From: Candidatus Omnitrophota bacterium
GTDB lineage: Bacteria; Omnitrophota; Gorgyraeia; Zapsychrales; JANLHA01
Length of the DNA: 6,127 bases
Reading direction: 5' to 3'
NCBI GenBank assembly: GCA_023247815.1
Contig: JAHFFS010000097.1
Location: 1-6,127, forward strand
The notes below the pieces were generated by a model. It saw nothing but the letters and a program-made list of their open reading frames with translations. It did not search any database and was not told where the DNA came from. The stretch's first letter is position 1. The number at the start of each line of letters is the position of its first letter. Below, piece by piece: positions 1 through 6,108 of this stretch. The translations under genes and the position numbers were made by a program.

Positions 1-2
1 AA

Positions 3-881
3 AGATTGTTTGGGCTTCGTGCCGAATGGCAAAAATTCAGTTCTTACGTCGGGGGGATTGATGTTCTTAGAAAGACCGAGAAGGAATTGGAACAAAATAA
101 AGAAGAGGTTTCAGGAAAGGTTTTAGAGAAATTCGATTCGGCCATTGAATTGAAAAATGTGAATTTTCGTTATGACTCCAAGCCGGTCTTGTTTGACATC
201 AGTCTGAAAATCCCTAAAAACAAATCCATTGGGATTGTTGGCGAGTCGGGTTCTGGTAAGACCACGATTTTTGATATTTTAGCAGGATTGGTTAAGGCGC
301 AGGGTGGTGAAGTCTTGATGGATGGCGTTTCTTATGGCGCGATTGATCTTCGGAGTTTGCGCAATATGCTGGGTTACGTTACTCAGGAGCCGGTTATTTT
401 CAATGACACGATCGCCAATAACATCTCTTTCTGGGCGCATGAGGATTCTATGGGGACCCGGCAAAGCATTGAAAGGTGTGCCCGTCTGGCGCATTGCGAG
501 GAATTTATAAAAAATACGGAGAATGGTTATGAAACCATTTTGGGAGATAAGGGCGTGAGGCTTTCCGTCGGACAACGTCAGCGGGTCGCGATTGCCCGCG
601 AACATTTTAAGAACCCCGAGATCATGATTTTTGATGAAGCGACGTCGGCGCTGGACAGTGAATCTGAACGTCTCATCCAAGAAAGTATTGATTCCTTGAC
701 TGGGAATAAAACGATGGTGATCGTGGCGCATCGACTGTCGACCATCAAAAAATGTGATTATATTTACGTCTTGCACCAAGGCCGAATCGTTGAACATGGA
801 TCATTCCATGATTTGCAGGCTCGGCGAGATTCTCGTTTCGCTCGGATGTGCACGGCGCAAAATTTAGCTATCGAGAATTAA
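3..881 (+). CDS. ABC exporter, C-terminal part with complete ATP-binding domain (5' truncated by window)
   Basis: This is the ATPase half of a type I ABC exporter (MsbA/HlyB-like, membrane and nucleotide-binding domains fused), which would export a lipid, glycan or peptide across the inner membrane. The frame is open to the left edge, so the TTG at 6 is an internal Leu codon and the transmembrane domain lies upstream. Numbered from that codon, about 45 residues of linker precede the domain. Then come the A-loop Tyr56 (FRYDSKP), Walker A GESGSGKTT (79-87), Q-loop Gln127 (YVTQEP), signature LSVGQ (186-190), Walker B IMIFDEATSALD (206-217, catalytic Glu211, D-loop SALD) and the H-loop His242 (AHRLST). 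All catalytic residues are present, so it should hydrolyse ATP. The signature has Val where LSGGQ has its first Gly. It ends in TAA, 1 nt before the next ATG, so the two genes are probably co-transcribed and coupled. The substrate cannot be read from this domain. Confidence 0.93.
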   Translation, partial: RLFGLRAEWQKFSSYVGGIDVLRKTEKELEQNKEEVSGKVLEKFDSAIELKNVNFRYDSKPVLFDISLKIPKNKSIGIVGESGSGKTTIFDILAGLVKAQGGEVLMDGVSYGAIDLRSLRNMLGYVTQEPVIFNDTIANNISFWAHEDSMGTRQSIERCARLAHCEEFIKNTENGYETILGDKGVRLSVGQRQRVAIAREHFKNPEIMIFDEATSALDSESERLIQESIDSLTGNKTMVIVAHRLSTIKKCDYIYVLHQGRIVEHGSFHDLQARRDSRFARMCTAQNLAIEN

Positions 882-882
882 T

Positions 883-2547
883 ATGCCTAGCAGATGTGAT
901 TTTCAGAGTGTTGTTATCATAGATCCCAGCTACAACTGGTCGTTGGTTTCATTAGATGGGATACGGCTATGGTTCAATGGGTTCATTTGGCAGGGAGATC
1001 GTTTTTTGACTGGCAAACAGGCTGGCCGAGCGATCCATGAAAGTCTTTTAAAGCAGCGTTTGTTGTCGACGGATAATGCGCATCAACCAGCCATTAAGAA
1101 TTTTTTAAGAAATTTACGCGGAAATTGTTCTTGTATCATTAAGACCTCTTACTTCGTATTGGGTTGGGTCGACAAACTTCGATCTTATCCGATCTTTTAC
1201 CATTTTCAAGACAATGGATTCTTGATTTCAAATTCTGCGAGAAAAATAAAGGATACCGGCCAGTTAGTTCATAAAGATGCCGTTTCTCTGTTAGAGTTCA
1301 GAATGGCTGGTTATGTGACGGGCCGTGATACCTTATACGAAGGACTGCATCAATTGCAGGCAGGGGAATATTTATTTTTTATTGAGGAAACGCAACAATT
1401 AGCGGTAGACAAGTATTATCAATATTTTTGTGAAGAGATTGATGTCAAAAATGAGAAAGACCTGATCGAGGAATATGACGCTGTTTCTCATCGAGTGTTT
1501 TCGAATTTGATCAAATCGCTAGGCGATCGTCCGGTTTGGCTTCCGTTGAGCGGTGGTCTGGATAGCCGATGGATCCTTACGATGCTCTTAAAGCTCGGTT
1601 ATAAAAATATTACGACATTTTCTTATGGGAATGAAGGGCATCCGGAGGTGAAGCGAGCCGAAATCATTACAAAGAAATTAAATGTTCGTTGGCATTCTGC
1701 TAAATATGTGCGGGAGGAAACGCGACGGTATTATCAATCAAAGGATTGTCAGGATTATTGTCGAATGGCGGATGGGTTATGCAGTATGCCGATATTGAAC
1801 GAATACTTTGCGTTGCAGCTGCTGCGCGAACGAAAGGTGATCCCTGACAATGCCATTTTGATCAATGGTCAGAGTGGAGATTATTTAACGGGTGGGCATA
1901 TTCCTGCAGTTGTGCCAACAAGACAATCATTCGATTTTAAGACATTGGCTGGAGAGATCATCAAGAAACATTATTCCCTATGGTTAGATTTAACAACAGA
2001 AACGAATTTGAATACTGTCAGCCAAAAAATTTTAAAAAATTTAGAATTGAAAGAAGATGTGACTTTTGACCAGGCAGAATTCGCGAAGTATTATGAATTG
2101 TGGGAATGGAAACAACGGCAATCAAAATATGTGGTGAATGGTCAGCGGGTTTATGAATGGTTCGGTTACGACTGGCGACTGCCATTGTGGGACGATTTGT
2201 TTATCTTGTTTTGGCAAAAGATCCCTTGGGAATTTAAATTCGGACAACGATTGCATAAAAATTATCTTAATACGACGGATACTTTGAACGTTTTTAACGG
2301 TTATCTCATGGGCCCACATCCGTTAAAATTTTTGGAACGATTGGCCATCTACGGATTGATTGGCTACGCAAAGATAGTGGGAGTTAACCAGAAACAACTG
2401 GTCAAACGTTATCTTAATTACTTTGGCAATTATGCCACTTTTTATTTCCAAAAGAATTACGGGGAATATTTGAAGGACTCGGCACAGCATCGTAATCCTG
2501 TTTCCTATTGGGCTAAGGCCCATTTGCAGGAATTGGGTGTTAATTGA
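883..2547 (+). CDS. Asparagine-synthetase-like amidotransferase lacking the N-terminal Cys
   Basis: This 554-residue protein has the two-domain layout of class B asparagine synthetases: a glutaminase-like N-terminal domain and an ATP-pyrophosphatase domain that adenylates a carboxylate and transfers nitrogen to it. The N-terminal fold is recognisable at about 79-120, where VDKLRSYPIFY (96-106) matches the family's D-x-x-G-x-x-PLYY region. The synthetase domain carries the PP-loop SGGLDSR (223-229) and a GQSGDYLTGG segment (329-338) where AsnB has its GxGxDE-type motif. The family's glutaminase nucleophile is Cys directly after the initiator Met. Here the protein begins MPSRC, so that Cys is missing. 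A TAG at 865-867 blocks the frame upstream, leaving ATG 883 as the only normal start; its ribosome site is weak. It may therefore use free ammonia or another amine, or form an intramolecular amide as beta-lactam synthetases and lasso cyclases do. Beside glycosyltransferases, modification of an acidic sugar is plausible but inferred. Confidence 0.85.
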   Translation: MPSRCDFQSVVIIDPSYNWSLVSLDGIRLWFNGFIWQGDRFLTGKQAGRAIHESLLKQRLLSTDNAHQPAIKNFLRNLRGNCSCIIKTSYFVLGWVDKLRSYPIFYHFQDNGFLISNSARKIKDTGQLVHKDAVSLLEFRMAGYVTGRDTLYEGLHQLQAGEYLFFIEETQQLAVDKYYQYFCEEIDVKNEKDLIEEYDAVSHRVFSNLIKSLGDRPVWLPLSGGLDSRWILTMLLKLGYKNITTFSYGNEGHPEVKRAEIITKKLNVRWHSAKYVREETRRYYQSKDCQDYCRMADGLCSMPILNEYFALQLLRERKVIPDNAILINGQSGDYLTGGHIPAVVPTRQSFDFKTLAGEIIKKHYSLWLDLTTETNLNTVSQKILKNLELKEDVTFDQAEFAKYYELWEWKQRQSKYVVNGQRVYEWFGYDWRLPLWDDLFILFWQKIPWEFKFGQRLHKNYLNTTDTLNVFNGYLMGPHPLKFLERLAIYGLIGYAKIVGVNQKQLVKRYLNYFGNYATFYFQKNYGEYLKDSAQHRNPVSYWAKAHLQELGVN

Positions 2548-2637
2548 GGCTCGATGAATCGTGCGGTAATATTTGTCGGTCAGCGGGGTTCCGTATATAA
2601 TGGTTTCTAAAATATTATTAATTTAAGGTAAAGAAAA
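2548..2637 (+). other. Gene-free spacer, AT-rich in its right half
   Basis: Between the asparagine-synthetase-like gene and the SPASM remnant there is no convincing coding sequence. An 18-codon ORF (ATG 2554 to TAA 2608-2610) sits 4 nt after GAGG (2546-2549) but resembles nothing I recognise. It could be chance or the decayed start of the radical SAM gene. The stretch around 2607-2627 is very AT-rich. No clear rho-independent terminator (GC-rich hairpin followed by a T run) is visible. The possible promoter is listed separately. A second ATG at 2637, preceded by AAGG (2625-2628), is followed at once by TAA TAA. Confidence 0.5.
2573..2601 (+). promoter_or_regulatory. Possible sigma70-type promoter
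   Basis: TTGTCG (2573-2578, four of six matches to TTGACA) lies 17 nt before a perfect TATAAT (2596-2601). The downstream DNA is AT-rich. If active, it would transcribe through the SPASM remnant into the glycosyltransferase, FkbM and GT4 genes, giving them their own start independent of the ABC exporter. This rests on consensus match only; the host's sigma factor preferences are unknown. Confidence 0.4.
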
Positions 2638-2925
2638 TGTAATAAAAGATCGCTCGAAGCAGTCGACATTGGAGCAAAAGATTGGTGACGGCCATTAGGC
2701 GCTCCGTATGCTGATTTAAAGATCGGGAATCTTAATGAACAATCGCTCGAAGAGATTTGGAAATGGAAAGATTTGAAACAATTGCGACAGGAATGATATA
2801 AGGGAGAAGTCCCTAAGACATGTCAAGGGTGCCAGCGTTATGTTCCGGTGAGCGATTATTTTGTCCAGTATGCCCCAAAGATCGTGAAGAAATTTTTAAG
2901 AAGAAAATTGTTATTAGGAAAATAG
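2638..2925 (+). pseudogene. Remnant of a radical SAM/SPASM protein (C-terminal SPASM domain, two in-frame TGA codons)
   Basis: Frame +1 reads as the C-terminal iron-sulphur (SPASM) domain of a radical SAM enzyme. From 2701 it gives APYADLKIGNLNEQSLEEIW, then a basic stretch, then GEVPKTCQGCQRY (from 2803), and it ends after FLRRKLLLGK at TAG 2923-2925. IGNLNEQSLEEIW followed by G-x-x-P-x-x-C-x-x-C is the usual SPASM layout. The frame is broken by TGA at 2686-2688 and 2794-2796. Intact family members often have a Cys-Cys pair just before the RxLGxPY-type segment. Here that place is TGG TGA, one base per codon away from Cys codons, so decay of cluster ligands is likely. Codons 2638-2682 may be the start of the domain, with Cys at 2638, but this part is weak. 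The radical SAM core (CxxxCxxC) is absent upstream, where the asparagine-synthetase-like gene ends only 90 nt earlier, so most of the gene was lost by deletion. SPASM-type enzymes modify peptides, proteins or sugars; the original substrate is unknown. Confidence 0.75.
2649..2752 (+). repeat. 11-nt direct repeat within the SPASM remnant
   Basis: ATCGCTCGAAG occurs at 2649-2659 and again at 2742-2752, 93 nt apart and in the same reading frame, coding S-L-E both times. The flanks show only partial similarity. It may be chance, or a short internal duplication that accompanied the breakdown of the gene's middle part. Confidence 0.35.
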
Positions 2926-2968
2926 TGCCCAACGACAAAATCGCTATTAGCAAATCCTGGGCTATTCA

Positions 2969-4042
2969 GTGAAACTCAGCCATTTAATCAGTAAAGACCC
3001 GATCTCACATTTCTTTATTTTTCCTTTATTGCATTGTAAGACCCCTTTGAAGGATCGAGGGTTTAATCTTAATTTTTTTACAAGCATTCAAGCATCACTC
3101 TTTGATTGCGATATACTCTTATTAGATAACCGTTTTTTTTCTTCCCTGTGGGCCAAGGAAGCCCAAAAGGCCTTTGGGTTATTAGAAGAGATCCGTAAAA
3201 GAGTGGGGCGGGTCATCTGGCTCGATGTGACAGATAGCACCGGAGCGACACAGTTTCAGGTCTTGCCTTATGTTGATCGGTATTGGAAGAAACAGTTATT
3301 GAAAGACCGGTCCCTTTATATGCGAGAATTCTACGGGGCACGGATTTATAGCGAGTATTATAAGAACCGGTTTGATCTTCCATCGGAGGAGGCTTTCCGT
3401 TGTCAGCCCATCGATCCAAAATATTTATCGAAACTGGATTTGTCATGGAATTTAGCCTTGGCTCCGTATCATCGTTTTGGATTGCTCAATTCATTGGCTC
3501 ATCGATTGCCGTTGTGGTTGAGAGAAATGTGTTTTCTTAAATCAGATATTGTCTTTTCCCCTTGGGGAGAACGAAATATCGATTTAGGTTTCCGCGGCAG
3601 TGACCGCTATAACAGCAAAGCCTTGGGCTTCCAGCGGATCGAAACCAAGCGCATCTTAGCAAGACGTGGCGTTGATACAAGTCCGGTTCCCCGTTGGAAA
3701 TACTTGAATGAATTGTTTCAAACTAAAATCGGCGTGAGTCCTTTTGGAGCGGGTGAAATTTGTTTTCGAGATTTTGAGATCATTCAAGCAGGTGGAGTGC
3801 TTTTAAAGCCAGACATGAGTCATTGCGAGACCTGGCCGGATTTATTCATCGAGAATGAGACCTATGTCCCTTTCCGATGGGATTTTTCAGATTTTCATGA
3901 AGTCATCGACGGCCTTTTACGGGACCAGGAAAAAATAAAGGGAATCGCCCAAACCGCCCAGAAGCGATATCAGTATTTTTTGAGTGATTCGGGAAAGGAA
4001 GAATTTTGTCAGCGGTTTATCGACCAGGTGAAGCCGCAATGA
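2969..4042 (+). CDS. Family-1-like glycosyltransferase
   Basis: This 357-residue cytoplasmic protein resembles poorly characterised glycosyltransferases of polysaccharide clusters with a C-terminal Glycos_transf_1-like (GT-B) half. The N-terminal half has alternating beta/alpha character: hydrophobic strand CDILLLDNRFF (47-57), strand RVIWLDVTDSTG (81-92), then the polar segment LPYVDRYWKKQLLKDRSLY (99-117). The C-terminal half carries GEICFRDFE (262-270), AGGVLLKPDMSH (274-285), TWPDLF (288-293) and a final WDFSDF (304-309). That pattern matches the nucleotide-sugar-binding half of this group, where the acidic GEICFRDFE stretch is expected near the donor. No signal peptide or membrane helix is apparent. 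The start is GTG at 2969: TAG at 2948-2950 closes the frame upstream, no ATG lies between, and no clear Shine-Dalgarno is present. The start of the protein, MKLSHLISKDP, looks natural. It overlaps the methyltransferase gene by 4 nt. Sugar donor and acceptor are unknown. Confidence 0.75.
   Translation: MKLSHLISKDPISHFFIFPLLHCKTPLKDRGFNLNFFTSIQASLFDCDILLLDNRFFSSLWAKEAQKAFGLLEEIRKRVGRVIWLDVTDSTGATQFQVLPYVDRYWKKQLLKDRSLYMREFYGARIYSEYYKNRFDLPSEEAFRCQPIDPKYLSKLDLSWNLALAPYHRFGLLNSLAHRLPLWLREMCFLKSDIVFSPWGERNIDLGFRGSDRYNSKALGFQRIETKRILARRGVDTSPVPRWKYLNELFQTKIGVSPFGAGEICFRDFEIIQAGGVLLKPDMSHCETWPDLFIENETYVPFRWDFSDFHEVIDGLLRDQEKIKGIAQTAQKRYQYFLSDSGKEEFCQRFIDQVKPQ
4026..4031 (+). promoter_or_regulatory. 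Ribosome binding site of the FkbM methyltransferase gene
   Basis: AGGTGA lies 7 nt before ATG 4039 and pairs well with the 16S rRNA anti-Shine-Dalgarno (the GGAGGTGA complement). It decides the start of the methyltransferase gene in favour of ATG 4039 rather than the upstream in-frame TTG at 4006. Confidence 0.7.
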
Positions 4043-4872
4043 TTTCCCTCGGGCGATTCAAGAACAGTCTTTTCATGAAGAAACTTAAGGCCAACCTGTT
4101 GGTCCAACGGTGTTATAATTTTTTCGTGTATTTCATTTTCAAAAAGCCCTATGTTCAGCCGGTATTTGCAATTGAGTTTCAAGACAGTCCTGCTTTTTTG
4201 CTTGATTACCGTTTCGGGATTTTTCGTTATGACCGATTTGGTGATCGTCATAACGCCGGCTTTCAGCATTGTTTGAACGTCTGTCAGGAGAAATCAGTTG
4301 TCTTTGATGTTGGGGCTCACATCGGTCTTTACACCTTGCCGCTGAGTCGTGTTTTAGCGCAAGGCGGGCGGGTCGTTGCCTTTGAACCGTCGGCCGCCAA
4401 TGTCCGATCATTGCGCAGGCATTTGGAAATCAATCGCATTGATAATGTTGAGATCCAGAATATTCTCGTTGCCGAAGCGAATAAAGACAATGTCATTTTT
4501 TACGAAGCTGATGGACCAGACCCGATGAACGCCATGCAACTCTCTAGTAAACGAAAAGGTTATGAGAAAGTTTTTCGTCAACAGGTCAGCTTGGATCAGT
4601 TCTGTGACGCGGCAAAGATTTTTCCTGAGGTGATGAAGATCGATGTTGAAGGAGCAGAATTCAAGGTGCTGCAAGGGGCGCAGCAGCTGCTACGGGAAAA
4701 GGGGCCGCAGATTTTCTTGAGTGTGCACCCCCAGTTGATGGCGTTATTTGGAGATTCGATCGAGGGTTTGAAATCGCTGATCAAATCGTTGGGCTACCAG
4801 ATCTTTCTGCCGAATCAAGAGCCGGCAACAGAGCTGGTCTTTGGAGAATATTTTTTGAGAAAAGGGGTTTAA
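4039..4872 (+). CDS. FkbM family SAM-dependent methyltransferase
   Basis: This 277-residue class I methyltransferase transfers a methyl group from S-adenosylmethionine to a hydroxyl, most likely on a sugar, as FkbM-type enzymes in glycan clusters are thought to do. SAM-binding motif I is VFDVGAHIGLYTL (88-100). The acidic end of strand 2 is VAFEPSAANV (113-122), giving Glu116 for the ribose hydroxyls. The family hallmark KIDVEGAE (200-207) follows, and SVHPQL (228-233) is a late core strand. About 85 residues precede motif I, including an aromatic hydrophobic patch (FFVYFIF, 28-34) that might touch the membrane but is too short to be a clear helix. I chose ATG 4039, which forms an ATGA overlap with the upstream stop and has a good ribosome site. 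Starting at TTG 4006 would add 11 residues without support. Translational coupling to the preceding glycosyltransferase suggests methylation of the sugar that enzyme adds, but this is inferred. Confidence 0.9.
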   Translation: MISLGRFKNSLFMKKLKANLLVQRCYNFFVYFIFKKPYVQPVFAIEFQDSPAFLLDYRFGIFRYDRFGDRHNAGFQHCLNVCQEKSVVFDVGAHIGLYTLPLSRVLAQGGRVVAFEPSAANVRSLRRHLEINRIDNVEIQNILVAEANKDNVIFYEADGPDPMNAMQLSSKRKGYEKVFRQQVSLDQFCDAAKIFPEVMKIDVEGAEFKVLQGAQQLLREKGPQIFLSVHPQLMALFGDSIEGLKSLIKSLGYQIFLPNQEPATELVFGEYFLRKGV

Positions 4873-4878
4873 TATTTT

Positions 4879-6108
4879 ATGGCCTTGAAAATATTGCTAG
4901 TGAGCAGCAAGTATCCACCGGAATATTCCGGTTCTGGGTTAAGGGCTCATCGGACCTATCAGCGGTTAGAAAAGAAATTTGGAATTTCTTGGGATGTCCT
5001 TTGCAGTTCCATTGAAATCAATCAGAGTGCTGTTTATGAGCATGAAGGTATCAAAGTCACCCGGATTGCCGCAAAAATCATTGCGCAACAGAGATCGCGG
5101 GAAAGAAATAAAACTTTGCTCGATAAGATCGCATTGAGATTGAATTATTTTTCAGAGGCCATTAGGGTGCGCGCGTATTTAAGAAAAAATATTCATGACT
5201 ATGACGTCGTTCATGTTTTTGGAAATGTCGCGCTGACAACGGAAGTTGTTGCCTGCTGTCAGCGATTTAAAAAGCCATTGATCTATGAATTTTGTAATGA
5301 AGTGTCTTCTCCCATCCCGTATCGGCCGCTGTTAATGAAAATTTGGGATCCGATCGCTTTTCCACCGCAAACTCAATTTGTTTGTATCTCCCAACGTCTG
5401 GAAGAACTTTGTCAGCGCTATGGACTTCGACAAAATATTTGGACACGCCCGAATCCGGTTGATCCACGGAATTTTTTTGTAGACCGCGCAAGAAAGGCTG
5501 AATGTCGTCGATCATTAACCAAGTTTCGCGAAGAGGATTTGCTTTTGGTTTATGTCGCAAATTTTATTCCACGAAAAAATCAGTTATTTTTATTGGATGT
5601 CCTAGCGCGTTTACCACAACCCTACAAACTTATTTTGGCCGGACCGGTTGTCCAGGCAGGTCCCAATGTCAAAGGGGACCACGATTATTTTCATCAGGTT
5701 GAACAAAAAGTGAAACAGCTTCATTTGCAAGAGCGTGTTGAAATTGTAGAGCGATTCATTGATCATATGGAAGACTTTATCCGGATGTCGGATGTTTATC
5801 TGTTCCCAACAAAGGCGGAAGGGTTGGGGACGCCGATGCTGGAAAGCATTTGCTGCGGTGTGCCGGTCGTGGCCCACTGCATCAGGGGTATTACGGATCA
5901 ATGGATCATCGATGGGAAGAATGGTTATTTGAGTTCACTGGACGTTCAGGATTTTGCGAATAAGATTGAGCAGGCCGTCAAGATCCCCGAGAAGGCATTG
6001 GATCAATCAGCTCGGGAATTGATCCAAGTCGCTGGGACCGATGTGATCGATCAGAAATACTATGAATTGTTATGCTCGGCAGTGAGAAAGGAAGACAATG
6101 TTAAATAA
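4879..6108 (+). CDS. GT4-type (group 1) glycosyltransferase
   Basis: This 409-residue retaining GT-B glycosyltransferase would transfer a sugar from a nucleotide donor to a growing glycan on the cytoplasmic side. The N-terminal acceptor domain opens with ILLVSSKYPPEYSGSGLR (5-22), the typical first strand and glycine-rich loop of GT4 enzymes, and includes DYDVVHVFGN (107-116). The donor domain begins near LLLVYVANFIPRKNQ (221-235), equivalent to the family's GRl.-.KN motif, and continues with KLILAGP (250-256). The E-x7-E motif is EGLGTPMLE (314-322; Glu314 and Glu322), followed by CCGVPVVA (325-332) and DGKNGYL (345-351). Length and order of motifs are normal. ATG 4879 lies 6 nt after the methyltransferase stop, with GGGG at 4864-4867 as a rather distant ribosome site, so it belongs to the same operon. 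Its end overlaps the next gene by 11 nt. The sugar specificity cannot be told from these motifs. Confidence 0.93.
   Translation: MALKILLVSSKYPPEYSGSGLRAHRTYQRLEKKFGISWDVLCSSIEINQSAVYEHEGIKVTRIAAKIIAQQRSRERNKTLLDKIALRLNYFSEAIRVRAYLRKNIHDYDVVHVFGNVALTTEVVACCQRFKKPLIYEFCNEVSSPIPYRPLLMKIWDPIAFPPQTQFVCISQRLEELCQRYGLRQNIWTRPNPVDPRNFFVDRARKAECRRSLTKFREEDLLLVYVANFIPRKNQLFLLDVLARLPQPYKLILAGPVVQAGPNVKGDHDYFHQVEQKVKQLHLQERVEIVERFIDHMEDFIRMSDVYLFPTKAEGLGTPMLESICCGVPVVAHCIRGITDQWIIDGKNGYLSSLDVQDFANKIEQAVKIPEKALDQSARELIQVAGTDVIDQKYYELLCSAVRKEDNVK
6089..6092 (+). promoter_or_regulatory. Ribosome binding site for the next gene
   Basis: AGGA, inside the purine run GAAAGGAAG (6086-6094), lies 5 nt before ATG 6098. 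It sits within the coding end of the GT4 gene and supports a translationally coupled downstream gene. Confidence 0.55.

Noticed and set aside
6..8. TTG at 6 as a true start of the ABC gene
   Set aside because: The frame is open to the left edge (Arg codon at 3-5) and the protein would lack its transmembrane domain. Truncation by the window is the simpler reading.
279..797. 172-codon open frame on the - strand inside the ABC gene
   Set aside because: It lies wholly opposite a clear ATP-binding domain with intact motifs, and its translation shows no recognisable domain. It is a shadow of the + strand codon pattern.
2554..2610. 18-codon ORF with GAGG before its ATG as a small gene
   Set aside because: It is too short, has no recognisable features, and has only a 4-nt spacer. 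It is kept only as a possible decayed gene start.
2926..2968. Terminator or small RNA between the SPASM remnant and the glycosyltransferase gene
   Set aside because: I see only a 4-bp inverted repeat (GCTA T TAGC, 2943-2951) with no T run; it is too weak to call.
4009..4784. Several - strand open frames opposite the FkbM gene
   Set aside because: They overlap one another and a strongly supported methyltransferase gene, and their translations show no domain.
5267..5901. Open frames on the - strand and in another + frame within the GT4 gene
   Set aside because: They are embedded in a glycosyltransferase with intact motifs and show no independent support.
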